A stretch of DNA of 64,000 nt from JBBRQP01 sp038226175 (GTDB lineage Bacteria > Cyanobacteriota > Cyanobacteriia > Gloeobacterales > Anthocerotibacteraceae): assembly GCA_038226175.1 (NCBI GenBank), contig JBBRQP010000004.1, positions 1 to 64,000 of the forward strand. The letters run 5' to 3'. The position numbers were made by a program, and so were the translations under genes. Positions 53,929-62,478 of the stretch are shown one piece after another; the first letter of the stretch is position 1; the number at the start of each line of letters is the position of its first letter. The notes below the pieces were generated by a model. It saw nothing but the letters and a program-made list of their open reading frames with translations. It did no database searches and had not been told where the DNA came from.

Positions 53929-54258
53929 CTACATGCCACGGGGTTTGTGGACAATGAAGCTGGCGATTTGGCACTGTTTGATGTTGTCAAAACCAACAAC
54001 CCGCACATAGCAGTTGCTATAAGAAGAACGGCAAGCCGAAACCTCGCTCAATACTTCTTGGGTGCTACGGGCATTAAACAACGGCAATTTCCAGAGTGTC
54101 CAGTAAGACTGGGTCGGCTCGGAGTCTTCATTAAACTCGATGGCAGGGATATAACCGTTATCCAGGATGTACTGGATTTGTTTGGAAATCTGCGCATCGG
54201 TCAAGGGGGGCAGATAGGAGAAGGTCTCATATCGCTGTTGTTTGGGTAACGTTTGCAT
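53929..54258 (-). CDS. rbcS: Ribulose bisphosphate carboxylase small subunit
   Basis: A 109-aa RbcS: QRYETFSYLPPLTDAQI, ILDNGYIPAIEF, the YWTLWKLPLF motif and CYVRVVGFDNIKQCQ are conserved. It is the last gene of the rbcL-rbcX-rbcS operon, 20 bp after rbcX. The start is ATG 54258 with GAGGAA 8-13 nt upstream; an in-frame TTG at 54273 is not preferred. It forms the L8S8 Rubisco with RbcL. Confidence 0.97.
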   Translation of the reverse strand: MQTLPKQQRYETFSYLPPLTDAQISKQIQYILDNGYIPAIEFNEDSEPTQSYWTLWKLPLFNARSTQEVLSEVSACRSSYSNCYVRVVGFDNIKQCQIASFIVHKPRGM

Positions 54259-54278
54259 GGGTAGGTTCCTCAAGTAAA

Positions 54279-54656
54279 TTAGATATTCGGTGCATCCGGT
54301 GGGACTTCAGAAAAATCAGCAGTTTGGGTGATCCGCTCCAGAAATTGGCGACGGTGATTCATGTTGGCTTGCTCGATTCCAGTACGGGTCATTTCTGGTA
54401 AAAACTCAGAAACTTCTTCCGCTAGATGGGCACGCACAGTCATCACCCGAAAAGCTAACTCCTGACGCTCCTGCAACAGGGCTTGAATGTACTTCTCCCC
54501 ATCTTGGAGATTGCCCGCCGTCGAGAAGCTATTAAGCCAAAAGGCGGCTGGGGGGTCAGTTTCGCTGAGTTGGGCCAAAATCACCCGCACGGCTTGATAG
54601 GTCAAGTAGCTGATCAGGGTTTTGGTCGTCGCCTTGGCAATTTGCTGGAAGTCCAT
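54279..54656 (-). CDS. rbcX: Rubisco assembly chaperone RbcX
   Basis: A 125-aa all-helical protein. The family pattern IAKATTKTLISYLTYQAVRV, WLNSFSTAGNLQDGE and YIQALLQERQELAFRVMTVR is clear. RbcX dimers bind the RbcL C-terminal tail and promote RbcL8 assembly. It lies 51 bp after rbcL, in the canonical rbcL-rbcX-rbcS position. Confidence 0.95.
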   Translation of the reverse strand: MDFQQIAKATTKTLISYLTYQAVRVILAQLSETDPPAAFWLNSFSTAGNLQDGEKYIQALLQERQELAFRVMTVRAHLAEEVSEFLPEMTRTGIEQANMNHRRQFLERITQTADFSEVPPDAPNI

Positions 54657-54707
54657 CGCCTGTCCGGTTGGAGTACAGGGGGCGAGCTGCCCCCATGTCA
54701 GACCTAT

Positions 54708-56132
54708 TTAGACCGTATCCATGGCCTCAAATTCAAACTTGATCTCTTTCCAGAGTTCGCAAGCAACAGCCAATTCGGGAGACCACTTGCAGGCTTCACG
54801 GATAATGTCGTTACCTTCACGGGCCAAAGAACGGCCTTCGTTACGGGCTTGGACACAGGCTTCGAGGGCAACCCGGTTGGCAGTAGCACCGGGTGCATTA
54901 CCCCAAGGGTGACCCAAGGTGCCACCACCAAACTGCAATACGGAGTCATCGCCGAAGATTTCGACCAAGGCGGGCATGTGCCAGACGTGGATACCACCAG
55001 AGGCAACTGCCATCACCCCAGGCATTGAAGCCCAATCTTGCGTGAAGTAGATGCCGCGTGAGGGGTCTTTCTCGACATAGTTTTCGCGGAGCAAGTCCAC
55101 AAAGCCCATGGTGATGCCGCGTTCGCCTTCGAGTTTACCGACGACGGTTCCGGTGTGGATGTGGTCACCACCAGACATGCGTAAGCATTTGGCCAAAACC
55201 CGGAAGTGCATCCCGTGATTTTTTTGACGGTCAATAACGGCGTGCATCGCGCGGTGGATGTGCAGCAAAACCCCGTTATCACGGCACCAATGAGACAGGG
55301 TGGTGTTGGCGGTAAACCCAGCGGTCAAGAAGTCATGCATGATGATCGGCATGCCCAGTTCTTTGGCATACTCGGCGCGTTTGAGCATCTCTTCGCAGGT
55401 GTGAGCCGTCACGTTGAGGTAGTGGCCTTTGATTTCGCCGGTTTCGGCTTGAGCTTTATGGATGGCATCAGCGACAAAGGTAAACCGGTCACGCCAGCGT
55501 TGGAAGGGCTGGGAGTTGATATTTTCGTCATCTTTGGTGAAGTCCAAACCACCACGCAAGCATTCATAAACGGCGCGTCCGTAGTTTTTGGCCGATAGAC
55601 CCAGTTTGGGTTTGATTGTACAACCAAGCAAAGGACGACCGTATTTGTTGATTTTGTCGCGTTCTACTTGAATACCATGGGGCGGACCTTGGAAGGTTTT
55701 GAGGTAAGCCACAGGAATGCGCAAATCTTCGAGACGCAAGGCTTTCAGGGCTTTGAAACCAAATACGTTGCCGACAATCGAGGTCAGCATGTTGGTGACA
55801 GAACCTTCTTCAAACAAGTCCAAAGGATAGGCAATGTAGCAAATGTATTGGTTATCTTCGTTGGCAACTTGTTCGATGTCGTAGCAACGACCTTTATAGC
55901 GATCCAAGTCGGTCAGCAAATCTGTCCAAACCGTAGTCCAGGTTCCGGTCGAAGATTCGGCAGCCACGGCGGCTCCGGCTTCTTCGGGTGGCACACCAGG
56001 CTGGGGCGTGACGCGGAAGGCGGCTAGGATATCGGTATCCTTGGGCGTGTAATCGGGGGTGTAATAGGTGAGTTTGTACTCTTTCACCCCGGCTTGGTAA
56101 CCTTTGGTTTTGGATTGGGCTGCGTATGTCAC
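54708..56132 (-). CDS. rbcL: Ribulose bisphosphate carboxylase large subunit (form IB-like)
   Basis: A 474-aa RbcL with GCTIKPKLGL (catalytic Lys), GGLDFTKDDENINSQPF (carbamylated Lys and metal ligands), HIHRAMHAV, SGGDHIHTGTVVGKLEG and FGGGTLGHPWGN. It fixes CO2 in the Calvin cycle, probably within carboxysomes. The frame starts at GTG 56132, with AGGA about 7 nt upstream; an out-of-frame ATG immediately before it opens a three-codon ORF (ATG ACG TGA). It is first of the rbcL-rbcX-rbcS operon. Confidence 0.98.
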   Translation of the reverse strand: MTYAAQSKTKGYQAGVKEYKLTYYTPDYTPKDTDILAAFRVTPQPGVPPEEAGAAVAAESSTGTWTTVWTDLLTDLDRYKGRCYDIEQVANEDNQYICYIAYPLDLFEEGSVTNMLTSIVGNVFGFKALKALRLEDLRIPVAYLKTFQGPPHGIQVERDKINKYGRPLLGCTIKPKLGLSAKNYGRAVYECLRGGLDFTKDDENINSQPFQRWRDRFTFVADAIHKAQAETGEIKGHYLNVTAHTCEEMLKRAEYAKELGMPIIMHDFLTAGFTANTTLSHWCRDNGVLLHIHRAMHAVIDRQKNHGMHFRVLAKCLRMSGGDHIHTGTVVGKLEGERGITMGFVDLLRENYVEKDPSRGIYFTQDWASMPGVMAVASGGIHVWHMPALVEIFGDDSVLQFGGGTLGHPWGNAPGATANRVALEACVQARNEGRSLAREGNDIIREACKWSPELAVACELWKEIKFEFEAMDTV

Positions 56133-56526
56133 GTCATTTTCCTCGCGCTTAACAGGGATTCAACTCACTCCACGCCATGTCGCAAACTGACATAAATATT
56201 CGTGAAGTTGGTAGCACAATCTTCCACACAAAACTTAACGTCCTGTCAAAAGCAACGACATGACATCTTCACTCATGAGTTGCAGTGAATTTGTTGTACC
56301 GTACCAGTTTTGAGCCAGTGAACGGGTGGCTTATTGCGCTACCTTGCTTAATACATAGACTATCATCGTTCAAACAAAAGGGATTATTATTGTTGTTATC
56401 TTATTGATTAGTATCTTTAATATTTGTTACTGCCAAGTAACTTAACTTAACCAGGATAAGATACAACCGCCTGTCCGCTCAATAGCCTAAGGCGGTCAAT
56501 CAGCCGCCGCACTATTAACCCAAAGG
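56133..56526. other. rbcL upstream region with inverted repeat
   Basis: 394 bp between the rbcL start and the GH57 gene end, both on the minus strand. It must hold the rbc promoter. An inverted repeat ATGTC-N7-GACAT spans 56177-56193, about 45 bp upstream of the rbcL GTG. It could be a regulator site or an untranslated-region element; the shape is loosely LysR-like. A weaker ACCGCC/GGCGGT pair (56466-56496) lies near the GH57 stop. No gene is seen. Confidence 0.45.
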
Positions 56527-58113
56527 CTAACCCAAAGGCCGATAAACCCGATAGTTAATCTGGGGGAAGATATTATCGAGGACTTCAACTTTTTCGAGCC
56601 AATCATGATCGAGGGTATTTTGGTTGAGCGCGTCGTAGAGACGATTAAACCGCAACAAATGCGAACGGGTGCGCCGAATCGCGTAGGGCACCATCGTCGC
56701 TGTACGCATAATAAAAGCCCAGTCTGAGGATTGCGCAAGCAGCAGTTCGCGCGCGCATTGATTGAGGGCGCGCCATTGCCATTCATCCGCAGGCTCGCGG
56801 CGTGATAGCTCAATCATGCGTTCGGTAGCCTTGTGTAAATGGGGATAAATCCAAGCATTGGTATCATTGAGCCAATATTCGTGAAATCCTTTTGCCCCCC
56901 AACTCGACTGAGCCGGACTACACACCTGCTGGGTGGGATGCCCATTGAGATAATCGGCAAGATGGGTCATTTGGTAGGTATTTTGATCAAAATGGCTCTT
57001 GCGAATCAGGTAATTCAAAAACCAAGGGCCTTCATACCACCAGTGTCCAAACAACTCAGCATCATAGGGCGAGACCACCATCGGTTCGCGTCCCATCAGA
57101 TTGTAGAGATAGCCGATTTGGCGCATCCGATTATGCATAAAATTAGCGGCATGTTCAGCGGCTTTTTCTTTGGCCCAGTAAGGATCATAGAGTTCTTTTT
57201 GATCCATACTGCCTGTGCGTGAGGTGATGCGATTATATTTGATACCCGTATTTTTGCGCATACCATTGGGAATAATATAGGGCTTGATATATTCATACTC
57301 CGCTTCGTAGCCCAAGTCTTTATAAAACTCCCGATAGACCGGATCGCCTGGGTAGCCGACTTCGGAACTCCAAACCTGTTGAGAAGACTCATAATCACGC
57401 CCAAAAACCGCGACACCCGAGTGAGAAAAAATCGGTGCATAAGGGCCAAAACGCGGACGGGGCTTAGCATACAAGACGCCATGAGCATCGGTCAAGAAAT
57501 ACCGCAAGCCCACATCAGCAAGCATCCGCTCTAGGCCAGGAAAGTAGGCACATTCAGCCAGCCAAATACCTTTAGGCGTCCGGTCAAAGGCTTTGCCATA
57601 GGCTTCGACGGCGACTTTGAGCTGTGCCCAAACTGCTTGGGGATACATCTGCATCAAGGGCAAATAGCCATGGGTCGCCCCGCAGGTCAAGATATCCAGA
57701 TTGCCCCGGTCTTGATAATACTTAAAAGCACGAACCAAGTCCCGCTCATAAGCGTGCCAAGTTTCGTAGGCTTCCCCGAAATAATTGTCATAATGTTGGG
57801 CAAGATACTGCATGTGCCCTTGGTTTCGTTCTAGTTCTTTGGTGACCAGCTCACGGGTCAAAGCCAGATGTTGATCAAATTTATCTTGTAAGTATTCATC
57901 TTGGAGCATAGCCACTAACGGCGGTGTCATCGACATCGTCATTTTAAAATCAATACCGTCGGCCTCTAAGCCCTCAAACATACGAATTAGCGGGATATAT
58001 GTTTCGATAATGGCCTCAAAAAGCCATTCTTCCTCCAACACATAGTCTGTTTCAGGATGACGCACATAGGGCAAATGAGCATGTAAAACAAGGGCTAAAT
58101 ATCCTAGAGCCAT
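56527..58113 (-). CDS. GH57 1,4-alpha-glucan branching enzyme
   Basis: A 528-aa glycoside hydrolase family 57 protein. The N-terminal LVLHAHLPYVRHPE, the catalytic Glu segment WLAECAYFPGLE and the Asp segment VVSPYDAELFGHWWYEG mark the GH57 (beta/alpha)7 barrel, followed by the helical C-terminal branching-enzyme domain. It makes alpha-1,6 branches in glycogen. The ATG at 58113 has GGAG 7 nt upstream and is preferred to the in-frame TTG at 58128. It sits upstream of rbcL on the same strand. Confidence 0.92.
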   Translation of the reverse strand: MALGYLALVLHAHLPYVRHPETDYVLEEEWLFEAIIETYIPLIRMFEGLEADGIDFKMTMSMTPPLVAMLQDEYLQDKFDQHLALTRELVTKELERNQGHMQYLAQHYDNYFGEAYETWHAYERDLVRAFKYYQDRGNLDILTCGATHGYLPLMQMYPQAVWAQLKVAVEAYGKAFDRTPKGIWLAECAYFPGLERMLADVGLRYFLTDAHGVLYAKPRPRFGPYAPIFSHSGVAVFGRDYESSQQVWSSEVGYPGDPVYREFYKDLGYEAEYEYIKPYIIPNGMRKNTGIKYNRITSRTGSMDQKELYDPYWAKEKAAEHAANFMHNRMRQIGYLYNLMGREPMVVSPYDAELFGHWWYEGPWFLNYLIRKSHFDQNTYQMTHLADYLNGHPTQQVCSPAQSSWGAKGFHEYWLNDTNAWIYPHLHKATERMIELSRREPADEWQWRALNQCARELLLAQSSDWAFIMRTATMVPYAIRRTRSHLLRFNRLYDALNQNTLDHDWLEKVEVLDNIFPQINYRVYRPLG

Positions 58114-58138
58114 GAAGTTCTCCGGCAATTCCTAACTG

Positions 58139-58151
58139 ATTCTGACAGAAT
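58139..58151. promoter_or_regulatory. Palindrome in the GH57/NDH-2 divergent promoter
   Basis: ATTCTG-A-CAGAAT is a perfect 6-1-6 inverted repeat in the gap between the GH57 gene (minus, from 58113) and the NDH-2 gene (plus, from 58251). Its position fits an operator for either gene. No matching regulator is identified. Confidence 0.35.
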
Positions 58152-58250
58152 GTTGGAGTATTTGAACACGGAACCTTCTAAGTAGGCACACGGGTCTCGA
58201 CAGTTTTGCATCTTTTATTGATCAAGTGGGTCTATCTCAAGGGGGGCGTC

Positions 58251-59489
58251 ATGAATCTTCAAGGATCGCAGTATCGTGGAAGTAGCATAGGGAATGAGAT
58301 GAAACGCATTGTTATTGCCGGTGGCGGATTTGCAGGCTTATATACGGCCTTGCAACTGACCAAATTTGGGACATTGCTCCCCGAAGCGCGGACTTGGTCG
58401 CCCGAGGTGACGCTGATTGACCGTCAAGAGCGTTTTGTGTTTACGCCACTGTTATATGAACTAGTCAGCCGTGAAATGGAACTGTGGGAAGTTGCACCGC
58501 GCTTTGATGAGATTTTGCGGGGCACTGGCATCACGTTTATCCAAGGTGAAGTGAGTGGTCTCGATCTCACCGAGCAGCAGGTTGTGCTCAGTGACGGCAT
58601 GATGATTCCCTACGAACAACTAGTGATTGGTGTGGGTGGACGTACTCCTACCGAAATCGTGCCAGGTGCCCAAGCCTTTGCTCTACCTTTTCGGACGCTC
58701 GCCCATGCCCAAGAACTGATCCGCAAACTTGAACAATGGGAACAAGAAGAGCGTCAAGATATTCGTATTGCCATCGTCGGCGGAGGCGCGAGTGGGGTTG
58801 AGTTGGGCTGTAAATTAGCCGACCGCTTGGGTAAACGGGCTTTGATTACGCTAATCGAACGTGAGCCTGAGATTTTACATGAAATTACCCCAGAACTACG
58901 GAGCATTGGTCTGCGCGAAGTCCACAAACGCGAGATTACCTTACAACTCGGAGCCTCAGTCGAACGCATCGAGGCTGGACAACTCTTTTGGCATTCAGCG
59001 ACGCAGCCGACCCGTCCCTTGACCACAGATTTGGTTTTATGGACGATTGGCACCCGACCAGCCACATTGCTTGACACACTAGACCTCAAAAAAGACCGCA
59101 TTGGGCGTTTGCTCACCCAACAAACGCTACAACTTGCTGATTTTCCTAATATTTTTGCCCTAGGCGACAATGCGACAAGCCAACAAAACTTGCCCGTCAC
59201 AGCCCAAGTTGCCTTTCAGCAAGCCGATTACTGTGCTTGGAATCTCTGGGCACAGGGCGTAGGCCTGCCTCTGTTAGATTTCCGCTATACCTCCCTCGGG
59301 CAACTGATCAGTCTAGGTATTGACTCAGCAGCAGCCGAACTACTCGGGGTCACCGTTGAAGGCTCAGTAGCGGCAAATTTACGTAGACTGGTCTATTCGG
59401 CACGCATGCCCGGTATTAGCCAACAGGCTAAAGTTGGCTTCAATTGGTTGACGCAGCCTTTCAAATCTTTGCTTCCGGTCAAGCCTTGA
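58251..59489 (+). CDS. Type II NADH dehydrogenase-like FAD oxidoreductase
   Basis: A 412-aa flavoprotein. The FAD motif VIAGGGFAGLYTALQL is near the N-terminus and the NAD(P) motif AIVGGGASGVELGCKL follows at about residue 180; LFALGDNAT-like FALGDNATSQQ is the second FAD-site segment. This is the NDH-2 family that oxidises NAD(P)H without pumping protons, at the membrane surface. ATG 58251 has a strong AAGGGG 8 nt upstream; an internal ATG at 58299 is less likely. It is followed after one base by an M41-like peptidase gene. Confidence 0.88.
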   Translation: MNLQGSQYRGSSIGNEMKRIVIAGGGFAGLYTALQLTKFGTLLPEARTWSPEVTLIDRQERFVFTPLLYELVSREMELWEVAPRFDEILRGTGITFIQGEVSGLDLTEQQVVLSDGMMIPYEQLVIGVGGRTPTEIVPGAQAFALPFRTLAHAQELIRKLEQWEQEERQDIRIAIVGGGASGVELGCKLADRLGKRALITLIEREPEILHEITPELRSIGLREVHKREITLQLGASVERIEAGQLFWHSATQPTRPLTTDLVLWTIGTRPATLLDTLDLKKDRIGRLLTQQTLQLADFPNIFALGDNATSQQNLPVTAQVAFQQADYCAWNLWAQGVGLPLLDFRYTSLGQLISLGIDSAAAELLGVTVEGSVAANLRRLVYSARMPGISQQAKVGFNWLTQPFKSLLPVKP

Positions 59490-59490
59490 T

Positions 59491-60132
59491 ATGACCGATT
59501 ACGCTTCAGTTGCAGCCATTGTGATCGGCTTTTTTACCTTTTTGGTGATTCTAGTGCCTCTAGGATTATCGCCTTGGTGGCCTTTTGCTCTGTGTGTGGT
59601 GGGCTTTACCCTGACTTTTTTGGATAGCGCGCTCAATCAAGGCCGTTACGGGCAGTTGTTTCTGGATGTAGCCCAAGAAAAGCTAGATACGCAGTATCGC
59701 CAACGGCTGGCCTATCACGAGAGTGGTCATCTGCTGGTGGGCTATGTGCTCGGTCTCAAACCGATAGCCTACGCCGTCGGCGCTTGGGTCTGCTACCAGA
59801 GTGGCTACCCAGCCAGTAGCGTCGTAGAATTTGACCAGCCGGAACAGGTCAGCTTACGTGCCTATGGCGTAACCCTAATGGCGGGTGGTGTCGCCGAAGT
59901 GATCGGCTACGAAAAAGCTAAAGGGGGTGCCGATGACCTAGCAAAAGTCCGCGAATTACTGACTGGTAATCCCCGCCGGGTCGAACTCGAACGTGAATAT
60001 GTCCGCGAAGCCACCCGCATCCTCAAAGCGCACGCCGCCACCCATAGCCAACTCGCTCAGCTTATGGCAGTTAACGCCCCATTAGCGGCCTGTTTGCAGG
60101 TACTCAATCGTGAGATTATTAGCCCCCCATAA
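59491..60132 (+). CDS. Membrane M41-like (FtsH-type) peptidase domain protein without AAA domain
   Basis: A 213-aa protein with two hydrophobic helices (about 7-50) and the zinc motif AYHESGHLLVGY (HExxH, Ser in place of the usual Ala) near residue 77, plus VTLMAGGVAEVIGY and GGADDLAKVRELL, which match the FtsH protease domain. It lacks the AAA ATPase domain, so it is not a complete FtsH. Its ATG is one base after the NDH-2 stop, so it is tightly coupled. The zinc motif suggests it can be active. No partner is seen. Confidence 0.8.
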   Translation: MTDYASVAAIVIGFFTFLVILVPLGLSPWWPFALCVVGFTLTFLDSALNQGRYGQLFLDVAQEKLDTQYRQRLAYHESGHLLVGYVLGLKPIAYAVGAWVCYQSGYPASSVVEFDQPEQVSLRAYGVTLMAGGVAEVIGYEKAKGGADDLAKVRELLTGNPRRVELEREYVREATRILKAHAATHSQLAQLMAVNAPLAACLQVLNREIISPP

Positions 60133-60217
60133 ATTAGAAATTGAGCACTCTCAAGTGTGAGTAATGCAGTCGCGTTTTCTGGCAGGGCCAGCAGGCTGAC
60201 AGTCTTGCCGTAAATTT

Positions 60218-60245
60218 GGTTATGATCTGACTAACCTAATTGGTT
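60218..60245. promoter_or_regulatory. Repeated half-sites before the Phd antitoxin gene
   Basis: GGTTA (60218-60222), TAACC (60232-60236) and GGTT (60242-60245) lie just before the antitoxin ATG at 60250. The alternating orientation suits autoregulatory binding by Phd dimers, which usually cover the promoter. The match is short, so the call is tentative. Confidence 0.35.
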
Positions 60246-60249
60246 TTTT

Positions 60250-60522
60250 ATGGACGCCTTAACCCATCTCCAGGGATGGAAATTAGAGGAAGCCAAAGCT
60301 CGCTTCAGTGAAGTAGTTCGGCTAGCCCGTGAAGTTGGCCCGCAACGGGTGACCGTCTATGGTCAGGATGCTGTGGTGATTCTTTCCACAGAAGAATATG
60401 CTCGACTTCTACAGACAACGCAAGAATCCAATCTGCACCGACTACTTTCTATTTCCCCTTTGGCAAAACTAGATTTTATGTCCCAAGCAGAATACAGCCC
60501 TGTGCGAGAAGTTGAGTTATGA
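60250..60522 (+). CDS. Phd/YefM-family antitoxin
   Basis: A 90-aa antitoxin. The N-terminal EEAKARFSEVVRLAREVGPQ and RVTVYGQDAVVILSTEEY segments are typical of Phd/YefM DNA-binding antitoxins. Its stop overlaps the start of a vapC frame (ATGA), the usual toxin order. The toxin gene is broken, so this antitoxin is left without a functional partner here. It is probably still able to autoregulate. Confidence 0.88.
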   Translation: MDALTHLQGWKLEEAKARFSEVVRLAREVGPQRVTVYGQDAVVILSTEEYARLLQTTQESNLHRLLSISPLAKLDFMSQAEYSPVREVEL

Positions 60523-60933
60523 CTTGGCTGCTGGATACTAATGTGATATCAGAGCTGCGTAAACCTAATTGCCATCCCAAAGTTCAATCTTGGATTACTG
60601 GACAATCGCCCCACTCCTTATTTTTGAGCAGTATTACCCTGGCGTAAATCCGCTACGGCATAGAGAAAGTTACAGATTCTATATTCCAAGCTGACCTCCA
60701 AAACTGGATGAACCAGACGCTACGTCCTTGGTTTGCTGGACGTATTTTAGAGGTAGATGAGGAAGTGATTTTAGAGTGGCGACGCATGGTAGACCAAGGT
60801 CGTGGGATATACCTACAGCCAACCTGACCTTTTTATTGCGGCAACGGCACAGGTGCATCGGTTGTGCGTAGGGACTCGTAACATAAAAGATTTCCAATTG
60901 GTGGGGATCAAATACCTTGACCCCTTTGATTAG
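60519..60933 (+). pseudogene. VapC-type PIN toxin pseudogene
   Basis: The frame begins MTWLLDTNVISELRKP, a PIN-domain start (Asp6), and reads to SSITLA, where a TAA at 60645-60647 replaces the usual Glu codon (EIRYGIE). It continues in frame to about VDQGRG (around 60800), then needs a one-base frameshift to recover YSQPDLFIAATA and TRNIKDF, ending at TAG 60931. Two independent lesions make it inactive. The overlapping antitoxin is intact. Confidence 0.88.
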
Positions 60934-60960
60934 CGGGGCTTCGTCTCTATTGAGCTGCCT

Positions 60961-62472
60961 TTACAGACGTCGCCAGCGGCGGTTATCGCGAATTAGCATT
61001 TGTCCGGCTTCTTTCGGTCCCCAGGTACCCGCTGGGTAGGTGGCGAGGTCAGCGGGCGTACCTTGACTCCAGGCTTCGACAATCGGAGTTACCACTCTCC
61101 AGGCATACTCGACTTCATCGGCTCGGGCAAACAGCGTCTGATCCCCATGTAGACAATCGAGTAATAAGCGTTCGTAGGCTTCTGGACTTTTTTGGGCGAA
61201 GGTCGTGCCATAACGAAAATCCATGTTTACCGGACGCATCGCAATATTGGGCCCTGGCACCTTGGCATCAAAGCGTAACGAGATGCCTTCGTCGGGTTGA
61301 ATTTTGAGTACCAACACATCTTGCGTCGGGACACCCGAATAATTACGGAACATCTGGGCTGGAGAATCCTTGAAATGTAAGGCTACTTCGCTAACCCGTT
61401 TGGGCAAATGTTTACCCGTGCGCAGATAAAAAGGCACGCCACTCCAGCGCCAGTTATCCACAAAAAACTTAACCGCTGCATAGGTAGGCGTAATTGAATT
61501 GGGGGCGACGCCGACTTCGTCACGATAACCAGGCAGGTTTTGACCAGCAAAAACCGCTTGACTATATTGAGCCCGGATCGCATTATGGGCGACTTCCTCG
61601 GGTTTCATAATCTGCATTGAGCGCAGAACTTTGACCTTTTCATCACGAACACTGCTGGCCTCAAGTCCGGCTGGTGGCTCCATACAAACTAGCGTCAAGA
61701 CTTGCATCAGATGGTTTTGGAGCATATCGCGTAGAGCCCCGGACTCTTCGTAATATTTACCCCGGCCTTCGAGTCCGACAGTCTCCGCCACCGTAATCTG
61801 TACATGATCCACATACCGGTTATTCCACAATGGCTCAAAAATTGTGTTGGCAAAGCGACACACTAAGATATTTTGAACAGTTTCTTTACCGAGGTAGTGG
61901 TCAATGCGGTAAATTTGCGATTCATCAAAGACTTTGCTGACGATACCGTTGAGTTCTTGGGCAGTTTTGAGGTCACGCCCGAAGGGTTTCTCGACAATGA
62001 TCCGCACATTATCGGGAGTGCCGACTAAGTCGTTCTTGCCCATGTTTTCGAGCATGATCGGAAATGAGCTTGGCGGAATTGAAAGATAGTAAACGCGATT
62101 GCCTTGGGTGCCTCGTTTAGTATCTAGATCGGCCAAATAGTCACGCATTTGCGGATAAAATTCGCTGGCATTGAGGTCACCCTGAAAGTAAAATAAACCT
62201 TGGGCAAAACTATCCCAAAACTTCGGGATAAAATCGCGGCTATGTTTTTGTGCCCCTTCGAGCATCCGTTGCCTAAAGGCATCGTTACTCATTTCTGAAC
62301 GCCCGATGCCAACTACAGTAAATTCCGGGGGCAAGTTGCGCTCCCGGGCAATATCGTAGAGCGAGGGCAATAGTTTGCGTTGGGCTAAGTCACCGGAGGC
62401 TCCGAAGATGACCATGATCACGGGCTTGGGAATGCGCCCGATTTGTAAACCTGCGCGAAGAGGATTTTGCAT
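60961..62472 (-). CDS. zwf: Glucose-6-phosphate 1-dehydrogenase
   Basis: A 503-aa enzyme. The NADP motif FGASGDLAQRKL is near residue 25 and the substrate site RIDHYLGKETVQN is intact. It makes 6-phosphogluconolactone, feeding the oxidative pentose phosphate pathway used by cyanobacteria in the dark. OpcA, its usual allosteric activator, is not in the window. It lies 6 bp downstream of gnd on the same strand, an operon pairing. Confidence 0.97.
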   Translation of the reverse strand: MQNPLRAGLQIGRIPKPVIMVIFGASGDLAQRKLLPSLYDIARERNLPPEFTVVGIGRSEMSNDAFRQRMLEGAQKHSRDFIPKFWDSFAQGLFYFQGDLNASEFYPQMRDYLADLDTKRGTQGNRVYYLSIPPSSFPIMLENMGKNDLVGTPDNVRIIVEKPFGRDLKTAQELNGIVSKVFDESQIYRIDHYLGKETVQNILVCRFANTIFEPLWNNRYVDHVQITVAETVGLEGRGKYYEESGALRDMLQNHLMQVLTLVCMEPPAGLEASSVRDEKVKVLRSMQIMKPEEVAHNAIRAQYSQAVFAGQNLPGYRDEVGVAPNSITPTYAAVKFFVDNWRWSGVPFYLRTGKHLPKRVSEVALHFKDSPAQMFRNYSGVPTQDVLVLKIQPDEGISLRFDAKVPGPNIAMRPVNMDFRYGTTFAQKSPEAYERLLLDCLHGDQTLFARADEVEYAWRVVTPIVEAWSQGTPADLATYPAGTWGPKEAGQMLIRDNRRWRRL

Positions 62473-62478
62473 GGGTGG

